Positions 42,778-50,451 of a stretch of 64,000 bases of DNA are shown piece by piece. This DNA is from VRUE01 sp963728835 (GTDB lineage: Bacteria > Actinomycetota > Thermoleophilia > Solirubrobacterales > 70-9). The stretch lies in the NCBI GenBank assembly GCA_963728835.1, contig CAVSKZ010000002.1:930001-994000 (forward strand), in the 5' to 3' direction. How positions within the stretch are numbered: the stretch's first letter is position 1; each line of letters begins with the position of its first letter. Below the pieces are notes generated by a model. The model saw only the letters and a program-made list of their open reading frames with translations, was not told the origin of the DNA and did no database searches. Position numbers and translations under genes: made by a program.

Positions 42778-43620
42778 ATGGGCGTCAGAGACATGAACGG
42801 AAAGCGCTGCCTGATAACGGGTGCGGCGAGCGGGATCGGCAGGGCCACCGCCACGGCCGTGGCAGCTCGGGGAGGTGAGCTCTTCCTCACCGACCGCAAC
42901 GGGGAGGGGCTCGAGGGCGTCGTCGCCGAGATTCGCGAGGCGGGGGGGACCGTCTCCCACTTCGCGACCGCCGACGTCTCCGACCACGATGCGGTGGTCA
43001 GGCTCGCAGGGGAAGTGCATGCGCTCGCTCCCAGCATGGACGTAGTCATGAACGTCGCCGGGATCTCGACCTGGGGCAGGATCGAGCAGCTCGAGCACGA
43101 GCACTGGCGGCGCATCATCGAGATCAACCTGATGGGGCCGATCAGCGTCCTCGAGTGCTTCGTGCCGCCGATGATCGAGGCCGGGAGGGGTGGGCACGTC
43201 GTCAACGTCTCCTCGGTGGCCGGCCTCTTCGGGCTGCCCTGGCATGCCCCCTACAGCGCCAGCAAGTTCGGCCTGCGCGGGGTCTCCGAGGTGCTGCGCT
43301 TCGACCTGCGCAAGCACGGGATCGGCGTCAGCCTGGTCTGCCCGGGCGCGGTGAAGACGCCGCTGGTCGACACCGTGGAGATCGTCGGGGTGGACCGTGA
43401 GAGCCCGAGGATCCGCAAGCTCGTAGGGCTCTTCGAGAAGCGCGCGGTTTCTCCGGAGAAGGTGGCCGAGCGAATCGTCGAGGCAATCGAGAGGAACCGC
43501 TACATGGTCTTCACCTCCCCCGACGGCCGCATCCTCCACTGGGTTCAGCGCAAGTTCTCTCCTCCCTACGAGCTGGCGATGAGGGTGATGAACCGCGAAC
43601 TCGACAGGGCGGCCGGCTAG
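42778..43620 (+). CDS. Short-chain dehydrogenase/reductase
   Basis: The 280-aa SDR has LITGAASGIGRATATAVAAR (TGxxxGIG, about residue 13), NVAGIS (NAG-like, about 94) and the catalytic YSASK (about 160) with serine in NVSSVAG. The C-terminal SPEKVAERIVEAIERNRYMV is common in SDRs of lipid or aldehyde metabolism. ATG 42778 is used; ATG 42793 is possible. The gene lies between the exonuclease (divergent) and the ABC operon, 31 bases upstream of it. Confidence 0.85.
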   Translation: MGVRDMNGKRCLITGAASGIGRATATAVAARGGELFLTDRNGEGLEGVVAEIREAGGTVSHFATADVSDHDAVVRLAGEVHALAPSMDVVMNVAGISTWGRIEQLEHEHWRRIIEINLMGPISVLECFVPPMIEAGRGGHVVNVSSVAGLFGLPWHAPYSASKFGLRGVSEVLRFDLRKHGIGVSLVCPGAVKTPLVDTVEIVGVDRESPRIRKLVGLFEKRAVSPEKVAERIVEAIERNRYMVFTSPDGRILHWVQRKFSPPYELAMRVMNRELDRAAG

Positions 43621-43651
43621 CCGGAGCCGGGCGTCCTCTAGGTTTGTCGCC

Positions 43652-44422
43652 GTGCCCGAGGCCGCCCTTCACATCGAGGACCTGTTCAAGCGCTACCCGA
43701 CCGGGGTGGAGGCGCTGCGCGGGGTCTCGCTCGAGATCGCGCCGGGGGAGCTCTTCGGGCTGCTCGGGCCCAACGGAGCGGGCAAGTCGACCCTGATCCA
43801 CTGCACCACAGGGCTGGCGCAGCCGACTGGCGGCGCGATCCGGGTCCTCGGCCACGACGCGATCGACGACTACGGCGACGCCCGCCAGGCGGTCGGGCTC
43901 GCTCCCCAGGAGCCCAACCTCGACTGGTTCCTCACTGTCGAGGAGACGCTCGACTACCACGCCGGGTACTTCGGCATGCCAAAGCGCGAGCGCCGCGAGC
44001 GGACCCGGGATCTGCTCGACACCTTCTCGCTGACCGAGAAGCGCGACGAACGCACCCGCACCCTCTCCGGCGGGATGAAACGGCGGCTGATCCTGGCTCG
44101 GGCGATGATGCACCGGCCGCGCCTGCTGATCCTCGACGAGCCCACCGCCGGCGTCGACGTCGAGCTGCGGCTCGAGCTCTGGCACTACGTGCAGCGGATC
44201 AACCAGGAGGGGACGACGATCCTGCTCACCACCCACTACATAGAGGAGGCAGAACAGCTCTGCGACAGGATCGCCTTCATCAACGAGGGCAAGATCGTCG
44301 GTGAGGGGACCAGCGACGAGCTGGCCGCCCGCTACGGCGTCGCCAGCCTCGAGGACGCCTACCTGGCGCTGGTCGGCCGCAAGGAGTCGTCTCGCTCCCA
44401 TATAGAGGTGAGCGCGCCGTGA
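43652..44422 (+). CDS. ABC transporter ATP-binding protein (DrrA/NodI-like)
   Basis: This 256-aa ATPase has Walker A LLGPNGAGKSTLIHCTTG (about 40), Q-loop GLAPQEPNLDWF (about 83), signature RTRTLSGGMKRRLI (about 134), Walker B PRLLILDEPTAGVDVELR (about 152) and H-loop TILLTTHYIEEAEQ (about 186). It is the DrrA/NodI type that pairs with an ABC-2 permease to export lipids, polysaccharides or drugs. It overlaps the permease start by 4 bases (GTGA). Confidence 0.92.
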   Translation: MPEAALHIEDLFKRYPTGVEALRGVSLEIAPGELFGLLGPNGAGKSTLIHCTTGLAQPTGGAIRVLGHDAIDDYGDARQAVGLAPQEPNLDWFLTVEETLDYHAGYFGMPKRERRERTRDLLDTFSLTEKRDERTRTLSGGMKRRLILARAMMHRPRLLILDEPTAGVDVELRLELWHYVQRINQEGTTILLTTHYIEEAEQLCDRIAFINEGKIVGEGTSDELAARYGVASLEDAYLALVGRKESSRSHIEVSAP

Positions 44423-45186
44423 GTGCTGCCCAGATCCGCTTCGCGACGCTCTGGCGCCGCGAGGTCAACCGCTTCATGAAGATCAAGAAGCAGACGCTCG
44501 GCGCCCCCCTGCTGGAAACCTTCCTCTACATAACCGTCTTTGGCGCCGCCCTGGGCTCGCGGATCAAGCAATTGCACGGGATCGACTACGTCGTCTTCGT
44601 CATCCCCGGCCTGATCATGATGGCCTTCTCGATCAACGCCTTCGCCAACAACTCATCCTCGATCCTCCAGCAGAAGTTCCAGGGTGCGATCCAGGACCAG
44701 CTCTCCTCGCCCGCTTCGCCGCTGGAGCTGCTGCTAGCCTTCTCGCTCGGCGGCTTCATGCGCGGGTTCCTCGTCGCCCTGCTCACCTTTCTCGCCGCCT
44801 CGCTGCTGGTCGACCTCCCTGTCGACCATGTCCTCGTCTTGATCCCCTCGCTCTTCCTGGTCGGCTTCTTCTTCTCCCAGCTAGGCGTCCTGACCGGGGT
44901 GCGCGCCGAGCAGTTCGACGACGTCGCCTTCGTCCAGACCTTCGTCCTGACGCCGCTGATCTTCCTCGGCGGCGTCTTCTACTCGGCGGAGCTGCTGCCG
45001 CAGCCCTTCGAGACGATCACCCTCTTCAACCCCGTCTACTACATGATCAACCTCGTCCGCTACGGCTTCGTCGGCTTCACCGAAGTCAGCGTCGCCATCT
45101 CGCTCCTCGCCCTGACGGCGGCGACCGCGGCGCTCTTCTTCGTCAACCTGCGCCTCTTCTCCCGCGGCTACAGGCTCCGCGCGTAG
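44419..45186 (+). CDS. ABC-2 type permease (NodJ/DrrB-like)
   Basis: This 255-aa membrane protein has six predicted helices: after a basic amphipathic start (RREVNRFMKIKKQTL), LLETFLYITVFGAALGSRI, YVVFVIPGLIMMAFSINAF, FRGFLVALLTFLAASLLVD-like segments, and LTPLIFLGGVFYSAELLP, then a last helix near the C-terminus. The motif PLIFLGGVFYSAELLPQPFE is the conserved E-loop region of ABC-2 permeases. Its GTG overlaps the ATPase stop. No cargo can be named. Confidence 0.88.
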   Translation: MSAAQIRFATLWRREVNRFMKIKKQTLGAPLLETFLYITVFGAALGSRIKQLHGIDYVVFVIPGLIMMAFSINAFANNSSSILQQKFQGAIQDQLSSPASPLELLLAFSLGGFMRGFLVALLTFLAASLLVDLPVDHVLVLIPSLFLVGFFFSQLGVLTGVRAEQFDDVAFVQTFVLTPLIFLGGVFYSAELLPQPFETITLFNPVYYMINLVRYGFVGFTEVSVAISLLALTAATAALFFVNLRLFSRGYRLRA

Positions 45187-45202
45187 CGCTTGGGGGTCTC
45201 GG

Positions 45203-45544
45203 CTAGGCCTCGGCGAGCGGCAGCCGCTCGGCCAGCCCCGTCAGCTCCAGCACCCGCCTCACCGCGGGGGCGCTGCTCGGGATGAACTTCACCCTCGACT
45301 CCTCGCCGCCGCGTCCGAGCGCCGCCACCAGCAGCGCGATCCCGGTCGAGTCGATGAACTCCAGCTCGCGCATGTCGACGACGACCTGTGTTCCCTCGTC
45401 CAGCAGCTCCCCCAGGGCGGCCTCGGCCGTGTTCGCGTTGGCGAGGTCCAGCTCGCCGCAGAGCGCGATCGTGTGGATCTCGTCGTTCTTCGCGGTGCGC
45501 ACCACGAGGGTGCCGTCGGCGATGTCCTGTTGCTCACTTGTCAT
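45203..45544 (-). CDS. STAS-domain anti-anti-sigma factor-like protein
   Basis: The 113-aa STAS domain begins at ATG 45544. HTIALCGELDLANANTAEAA and VVVDMRELEFIDSTGIALLV (about 58) hold the conserved Ser of the DSxG phosphorylation site in SpoIIAA-type proteins, controlled by a switch kinase. No kinase gene lies nearby, so it responds to a regulator elsewhere. The upstream gap to the ferritin-like gene carries a 22-bp inverted repeat. Confidence 0.88.
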   Translation of the reverse strand: MTSEQQDIADGTLVVRTAKNDEIHTIALCGELDLANANTAEAALGELLDEGTQVVVDMRELEFIDSTGIALLVAALGRGGEESRVKFIPSSAPAVRRVLELTGLAERLPLAEA

Positions 45545-45577
45545 GTTCGGTGCCTCCCTGAACAGAGGATCTGACCC

Positions 45578-45599
45578 TAGACGGTTGATCGACCATCTA
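45578..45599. promoter_or_regulatory. Imperfect palindrome between divergent STAS and ferritin-like genes
   Basis: TAGACGGTTGATCGACCATCTA is self-complementary apart from two positions per half. It lies in the middle of the divergent promoter region, 34 bases from the STAS start and 86 bases from the ferritin start, where a dimeric regulator could control both. Confidence 0.45.
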
Positions 45600-45684
45600 G
45601 GTGCTAATGGTAGTCGCGATTGCCGTCTACGCGTTGCGGGTATCCGAAGTTGCACCCCGCAGTCGAGCCCAAAGGAGCGCGGAG

Positions 45685-46197
45685 ATGGAGACTAGCGTCA
45701 GTCCCAGCAAGGGAATCTTCGACGGCGCCAACGCGGAGGCACGCCAGCACGTGGTCGACCTGCTGACCAGGGCCTACTGGATGGAGATCGAGACGGTGAC
45801 GAGCTACCTCGCCGCCGCGGTCAACCTCGACGGGGTGAGGGCGCAGGAGATCAAGGAGTCGCTGGAGGCCGAGGTCGAGGAGGAGCTCGGACACGCCAAG
45901 CGGTTCGCAGAACGGATCAAGGAGCTCTACGGCGTGGTCCCGGGCTCGGAGGGCTTCACTGCCGAGCAGTCCTATCTGCAGCCGCCGGCGGAGCAGACCG
46001 ACGTCGTGCACGTGATCCGCGGCGTGATCAAGGCCGAGACCGGGGCGATCGAGCACTACACGCGGATCGTCGCCGAGACCGACCAGGTCGACCCGGTGAC
46101 CCAGGACATGACGATCGCGATCCTCCATGACGAGCAGGCGCACCGGCGCCACTTCGAGGGCTTCCTGCGCGAGTACGAGTTCGAGGGCCTGGCCTGA
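45685..46197 (+). CDS. Ferritin-like four-helix protein (bacterioferritin-type)
   Basis: This 170-aa protein begins at ATG 45685 with AAAGGAG seven bases before. Four long helices hold metal-binding residues: LLTRAYWMEIETVTSYLAAA (Glu, about residue 33), EVEEELGHAKRFAERI (ExxH, about 67), VIKAETGAIEHYTRIV (Glu and His, about 113) and ILHDEQAHRRHFEGFL (about 145). This is the ExxH pattern of the ferritin-like superfamily. The role is iron storage or peroxide protection. The palindrome upstream may tie it to the divergent STAS gene. Confidence 0.85.
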   Translation: METSVSPSKGIFDGANAEARQHVVDLLTRAYWMEIETVTSYLAAAVNLDGVRAQEIKESLEAEVEEELGHAKRFAERIKELYGVVPGSEGFTAEQSYLQPPAEQTDVVHVIRGVIKAETGAIEHYTRIVAETDQVDPVTQDMTIAILHDEQAHRRHFEGFLREYEFEGLA

Positions 46198-46222
46198 GGC
46201 CCATTGGGCCACACGGGATCCC

Positions 46223-46249
46223 TTGATTGCTTTCGGCTTTGGGTATACC
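46223..46249 (+). promoter_or_regulatory. Weak promoter candidate for the cupredoxin gene
   Basis: TTGATT (46223-46228) and TATACC (46244-46249) with 15 bases between them lie 58 bases before TTG 46308. Spacing is short, so this is a tentative call. Confidence 0.3.
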
Positions 46250-46307
46250 GTCCCACGTCCAATCGGCCGCGCCCGGCGCCGGCCGCACGCCGAAAAGGAG
46301 AGCAAAG

Positions 46308-46883
46308 TTGAAGCAGCGTCGACTTCCGGTTGCACTCGTGGCCGTCATGCTGGTTGCCGCCGTGGCGGTTCCCGCCCTCGCCAGCGGTGAGTCTGGGGAG
46401 GCATCCGCCACCGCCAACACCGTCCTGATGAAGAACGTCAAAGGGAAGCTCCTGTTCGAGGCTCCGAAGACGATCGTGGCGGACGAAGACCTCAAGGTCA
46501 TCAACAAGACCAACCCGCGCCAGGTCGGTCCCCATACCTTCTCGCTGGTGACACAGGGCTCGCTGCCGAAGACGCCGAAAGCGCGGCAGCTCTGCTTCAC
46601 GCCCAAACACATCTGCATGTCGATCGCCAAATGGCACGGCGTCAAAGGAAACGGCCCGGTCAAGTTCAACCCGGCTGAGGCCGGCGCCGACGGCTGGGAC
46701 GCGCTCGGCAACCTGAACAAGACCGGCGACTCCTGGTTCACCGGCGAAGCGAAAGCCGGGACGTCGATCACCCAGCCGGTCAGCGTCGACACCTCGGGCG
46801 GGCCCTCGAGGATCTACTTCCTCTGTGCGATCCACCCCGAAATGCAGGGGTCGATCAACGTACTCCCAGCGCCGGCGAGCTAG
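46308..46883 (+). CDS. Secreted cupredoxin-like type 1 copper protein
   Basis: The 191-aa protein begins at TTG 46308, placed by the strong ribosome-binding site AAAAGGAG seven bases upstream. Signal peptide ALVAVMLVAAVAVPALAS is followed by a beta-barrel with the copper site: His in NPRQVGPHTFSLVT (about 72) and CAIHPEMQG near the C-terminus (about 177), giving the C-x2-H-x2-M ligand set. Extra Cys in LCFTPKHICMS may form a disulfide. It may deliver or accept electrons from the multicopper oxidase whose frame opens after its stop. Confidence 0.78.
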   Translation: MKQRRLPVALVAVMLVAAVAVPALASGESGEASATANTVLMKNVKGKLLFEAPKTIVADEDLKVINKTNPRQVGPHTFSLVTQGSLPKTPKARQLCFTPKHICMSIAKWHGVKGNGPVKFNPAEAGADGWDALGNLNKTGDSWFTGEAKAGTSITQPVSVDTSGGPSRIYFLCAIHPEMQGSINVLPAPAS

Positions 46884-46997
46884 AGCACGGCTGGGAGCTC
46901 CTCAGATCCACCCCGCCTCGGGCGCCGGGCTTTCCTCGGCGCCCTGGGCGGCGGTGCCCTCGCCACGGCCCTGCCGCTGGGCTGGCGCCCCGGGGCG

Positions 46998-48479
46998 TTG
47001 CTGCCCCGGGGCGGGTCGCGGGCACGGGCCGCTGCGCCGGTGCCGTTTCGCTCGCCCCTGCCGATCCCGCGGGTGCTCGGGGATGCGCGGTTGACGATCC
47101 CGATCCGCGAGGCCGAAGTCCACATCCTGCCCGGCCCCCCGACCAGGATGTGGACCTACGGCGGCACCTTCCCGGGCCCGACGATCAGGCGGCCGGCGGG
47201 GCACCGCACCGAGGTCACCTTTCGCCACGAGCTGCCGCGCTCGGCGGGGGAGCTGACCGTGCACCTGCACGGCGGCCACAACCGCTCCGAGTTCGACGGG
47301 CAGCCCGGCGGGCTGACGCCATCGCATCCGCGCTCCTTCTACTGCCGCATTCCGAGCGGGCTCTCGCCGCGCAGCTCGGGCAACGACCAGCTGATCGGGC
47401 CGGGGAGGAGGCGCACCTACGTCTACGACCTCCTCGAGGACGGCCGGCCCGAGCGCGCCGCCTTCCAGTGGTACCACGACCATCGTCTCGACCACACCTC
47501 GCGGAACGTCTGGCGTGGGCTCGCCGGCATGTGGATCCTCGACGACCGCTTCGACGAGAGCCTGCCGCTGCCGAGCGGGGAGCGCGACCTGGCGCTGATG
47601 ATCGCCGACCGCTCCTTCGACCGCCGCAACCAGCTCACCGACCCCTTCACCGGCCTGCGGCCGCCCACCGACGGCGTCAGCGGCCACCACGTGCTCGTCA
47701 ACGGTGCCTACATGCCCCACCATCGGGTGAAGGCGCAGCGCTACCGCTTGCGCATCCTCAACGCCTCCCAGTTCCGCCCCTACAACCTCCAGCTTTCCAA
47801 CGGCGCCCACTTCGTCCAGATCGGCACCGACAGCGGCCTGATTCCGCGGCCGGTGCGGCGGCGAGAGGCGATGATCGGCCCCGGCGAGCGGGTCGAGCTG
47901 GTGGTCGACTTCGCCGCCGCGAGAGGGGAGAGGGTCGAGCTGCGCAGCGGCCCCCGCCACGGTGCCAGGCAGCCGCCCGGTGCCCGGCCCTACGCCGGCG
48001 CCCTGATGCAGTTCCGGATCGATTCGCGGCGCCTGCCCGACCGCACCCGGGTGCCGCGCCAGCTGCGGCCGCTCCCCGACTGGGCCGAGCGGGCCCTGAG
48101 GACGCCGCAGCGCAGCTGGGAGATCACGGTCGGCGGCCTCTTCAAGACCACCTGGCTGCTGAACGGGCGCACCTTCAACCCCGCCCGCGCTGACGCCCGC
48201 CCGGCCCTCGGTACGACCGAGACCTGGGAGATCGTCAACCGCACCGGCGTCGCCCACGTGATGCACATGCACCTGACCGACTGGTACCTTCTCTCGCGCA
48301 ACGGCAAGCCCCCGCCGCCCTGGGAAGACTGTCTCAAGGACACCTTCCTCGTCTATCCCAACGAACGCATCCACCTCGCCGGCCGCTTCGTCGACCACAG
48401 CGGCAAGTTCGTCATCCACTGCCACATGCTCGACCACGAGGACCACGGCCTGATGGGCCAGTTCGAGGTGGTGAAGTAA
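46998..48479 (+). CDS. Multicopper oxidase (CotA/laccase-like), start unresolved, Tat signal upstream
   Basis: Copper motifs are complete: LTVHLHGGH (HxH, about 86), WYHDHRLDHT (about 159), HVMHMHLTDW (about 418) and HCHMLDHEDHGLMG (about 474). The axial T1 position is Leu where CotA has Met. TTG 46998 is the first canonical start in frame. Open frame continues upstream to TAG 46881-46883 and encodes LGRRAFLGALGGGALATALP, a twin-arginine signal; but no ATG, GTG or TTG precedes it. The real start is thus a non-canonical codon or hidden by an indel before 46930. The start at 46998 would lose the signal peptide, so treat it as provisional. The gene is in the same frame as the cupredoxin, separated by one TAG. 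Confidence 0.82.
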   Translation: MLPRGGSRARAAAPVPFRSPLPIPRVLGDARLTIPIREAEVHILPGPPTRMWTYGGTFPGPTIRRPAGHRTEVTFRHELPRSAGELTVHLHGGHNRSEFDGQPGGLTPSHPRSFYCRIPSGLSPRSSGNDQLIGPGRRRTYVYDLLEDGRPERAAFQWYHDHRLDHTSRNVWRGLAGMWILDDRFDESLPLPSGERDLALMIADRSFDRRNQLTDPFTGLRPPTDGVSGHHVLVNGAYMPHHRVKAQRYRLRILNASQFRPYNLQLSNGAHFVQIGTDSGLIPRPVRRREAMIGPGERVELVVDFAAARGERVELRSGPRHGARQPPGARPYAGALMQFRIDSRRLPDRTRVPRQLRPLPDWAERALRTPQRSWEITVGGLFKTTWLLNGRTFNPARADARPALGTTETWEIVNRTGVAHVMHMHLTDWYLLSRNGKPPPPWEDCLKDTFLVYPNERIHLAGRFVDHSGKFVIHCHMLDHEDHGLMGQFEVVK

Positions 48480-48502
48480 CCCCGCCTCACTCGTTCCAAA
48501 AA

Positions 48503-48532
48503 GACGCCGCCCCGGAAACCCGGGGCGGCGTC
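48503..48532 (-). terminator. Intrinsic terminator of the 48580 gene
   Basis: GACGCCGCCCCGG and its complement form a 13-bp stem with a 4-base loop. On the minus strand it is followed directly by five T (48502-48498), a standard intrinsic terminator for the gene ending at 48580. It may also terminate the convergent oxidase. Confidence 0.8.
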
Positions 48533-48579
48533 GTCCTACAGGCGTCCTCCGAAGAGAGCGCCGTCAACTCAAGCGACGG

Positions 48580-49212
48580 TTAGGCGAGGACGTAGCGGTT
48601 AGCCGTCGTGTGCAGTAACCCGTGGATGAACGATTCTTCGGGGCAGAGATCCCCACTGTCCCCACCCGCCACATTAACCTGGGTGTTGCTCGCGGTCAGG
48701 TGCTGGGCGCCGACGGAGAACGTAAGACCCGTAGCGTCGTAGATGCAGTGAATATCGATACCGAAGATATCGATGTTATCGCAGTTGACTAAGGTCAGGC
48801 CGTTCGTCCCTTCGAGCGTCCCGGTGTCTAACCCCGTCTTGGTGAGGTTCGCTAAGGGTAATTCGAGGACTGTGATCTGGCAGTTGCTGTGGGCCGATTT
48901 GGTGCCGCAGTTCGTGAATAAGAGGTGCGTGATATGGATTTCCTGCGGTTTGTTTTCTTTTAACGCTAACGGCGTGCCCGATCCTGAGACGGTTAAGCAT
49001 AAGACGTCGACGAGGTCGGTTAAGAGAAAGCCGACTCCATCATGTGCGTTGTTCATGCTTATGGTGGTCGACCCTTGTCCTGCACCGCAGGTTAAGGCCG
49101 TGTGCGAGTTGCAGAGCTGAGTGCTGATGGCCGATGCCGAGGTGGCACCGACGAACGCCATCGCGGCCACGGCCGCTACGGCCGCAAGGCCGAACATCTT
49201 GATGAGTCTCAC
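48580..49212 (-). CDS. Secreted Cys-rich protein, TTA-codon-rich paralog 2
   Basis: This 210-aa protein (GTG 49212) has a signal peptide nearly identical to paralog 1 (LAAVAAVAAMAFVGATSASA). The mature region matches its first half: STQLCNSHTALTCGAGQ, NCGTKSAHSNCQITVLELPL, VNCDNIDIFGIDIHCIYD and CPEESFIHGLL, ending in NRYVLA. It ends before the second half present in the larger paralog. I count at least 12 TTA leucine codons. Two stretches of about 50 bases are identical to paralog 1, so recent duplication or gene conversion is likely. Function is unknown. Confidence 0.72.
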   Translation of the reverse strand: MRLIKMFGLAAVAAVAAMAFVGATSASAISTQLCNSHTALTCGAGQGSTTISMNNAHDGVGFLLTDLVDVLCLTVSGSGTPLALKENKPQEIHITHLLFTNCGTKSAHSNCQITVLELPLANLTKTGLDTGTLEGTNGLTLVNCDNIDIFGIDIHCIYDATGLTFSVGAQHLTASNTQVNVAGGDSGDLCPEESFIHGLLHTTANRYVLA

Positions 49213-49226
49213 TTTGATTCTCCCTT

Positions 49227-49245
49227 CTCGGCGGTTTGCGCCGAG
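49227..49245 (-). promoter_or_regulatory. Leader hairpin before the ribosome-binding site of paralog 2
   Basis: CTCGGCG pairs with CGCCGAG in the transcript, just before AAGGGAGAATCAAAGTG. Its position and sequence match the leader of paralog 1 at 39546-39564. Confidence 0.5.
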
Positions 49246-49394
49246 CTGGTTTTTTGGACAGGGTTAGATAAGCGGTCGTGCCGGGACCAGTCAAGGCGGA
49301 AATTCGGCGAGGGCACAAACGTGCCTGCAAATCGCAGGATGAGGGATTGGTGAATGCGCGAAACCGTGCACCGCACGATCTCCGCAAAGCCGCT

Positions 49395-50387
49395 TTAAAC
49401 CGAGGTGAGAACGCGGTGCAGGCCCTCGACCAGGCTCTCCACGAGAGTCTGGTTGCTGCCGCCGACGCGCAGACCGTTCGGGTTGCCGTCGAGGGTCGCT
49501 CCGACCCAGGCCTCGACGGTTCCCAGAGCCGAGGTGCCGGGATCGCCTTCGAGACGGGAGTCGCAGGAGACGACCTCTCCGCGCTCGACCTCGATGTGTA
49601 CACCGGCAATCTGCGGAGCCGTCTCTTCCTCCTGGCTCACCGGGGCGCTGACGGCGAGCAGGCACGAGCCCGAACTGTCAGCCGGCAGGGCGACCAGCGG
49701 CACCGCGAGCAGGAACGCCGCCTCGATGTCGATCCTGGTGGGCGGGTCGGCGGTCTCGGCGAAGTGGAGGCACTCGCAGCGTCCGGCCGCAGCCAGGGGG
49801 CCGACCGCCCGGCGAGTCCACTCGGTCACGGCGTAGGGCCTCGATTTCCCCGTGGTGCTGGGCTGGGTCTCGATCTGGCCGGCGGTGCGCATCGCCGAGA
49901 GCCGTCGCTCGAGCGAGGGATAGCTGATGTCGGGGATGACGCCGTCGAGCTCGGTGAGCGAGAGCGGTCGCGCGGAGAGGGCGCGCAGGACGGTCGAGCC
50001 CCAGCCGCCGACGAGGGCCCTGATCGCGCCCTTGGACGACTCGCTGCCAAGGGGGATCGGTCCCTGGGGCGCTTGCGAGAGCCAGGCTTCCACTGTCTCG
50101 GCGACTGCGAGGATGCCGCGGCCGGCGTCGGTCAACTCGTTCTCGACCGTGTAGGGCATGCCGCTGCGCACCTGCCGCTCGAGCGCGCCGATGCTGCGCA
50201 GGTTGCCGACCTGGCCGCGCAGGGTCGTCTGGGCGGCGCCGCCTATCCGCTCGCGCAGGTCGGGGAGGCGGAGGGGCCTGTCGAGATGGGCGCGAAGGAT
50301 CGGTGCGCAGAGCGGACTGGCGAGCAGGGAGAGGACCGTTCCCCCGGCGCGGACCTGCGTGGTGTTGGAAATGCCATCGGCGTGCAT
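49395..50387 (-). CDS. Tandem winged-helix (HxlR-type) transcriptional regulator
   Basis: The 330-aa protein has two HxlR-like wHTH domains in a row: VLSLLASPLCAPILRAHLDR to GALERQVRSGMPYTVENELT (about 17-84), and VLRALSARPLSLTELDGVIP to GKSRPYAVTEWTRRAVGPLA (about 132-200). A C-terminal alpha/beta region (about 210-330) with VERGEVVSCDSRLEGDPGTS has no family I recognise and may sense a ligand. ATG 50387 is preferred over TTG 50411. A double HxlR arrangement suggests it binds as a single chain. It is divergent in orientation from no close partner, so its targets are unknown. Confidence 0.78.
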   Translation of the reverse strand: MHADGISNTTQVRAGGTVLSLLASPLCAPILRAHLDRPLRLPDLRERIGGAAQTTLRGQVGNLRSIGALERQVRSGMPYTVENELTDAGRGILAVAETVEAWLSQAPQGPIPLGSESSKGAIRALVGGWGSTVLRALSARPLSLTELDGVIPDISYPSLERRLSAMRTAGQIETQPSTTGKSRPYAVTEWTRRAVGPLAAAGRCECLHFAETADPPTRIDIEAAFLLAVPLVALPADSSGSCLLAVSAPVSQEEETAPQIAGVHIEVERGEVVSCDSRLEGDPGTSALGTVEAWVGATLDGNPNGLRVGGSNQTLVESLVEGLHRVLTSV

Positions 50388-50451
50388 CGTCGAGTGTGCA
50401 ATAGGAAACAACCAGGTCGTTTATTGGGAACCGCCGTCAGCGGTGTGCACA

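Noticed and set aside
46881..46998. Stop-codon readthrough joining the cupredoxin and the multicopper oxidase in one protein
   Set aside because: The second protein carries its own twin-arginine signal, which would be internal in a fusion; a missed start or an indel is simpler. No recoding signal is evident.
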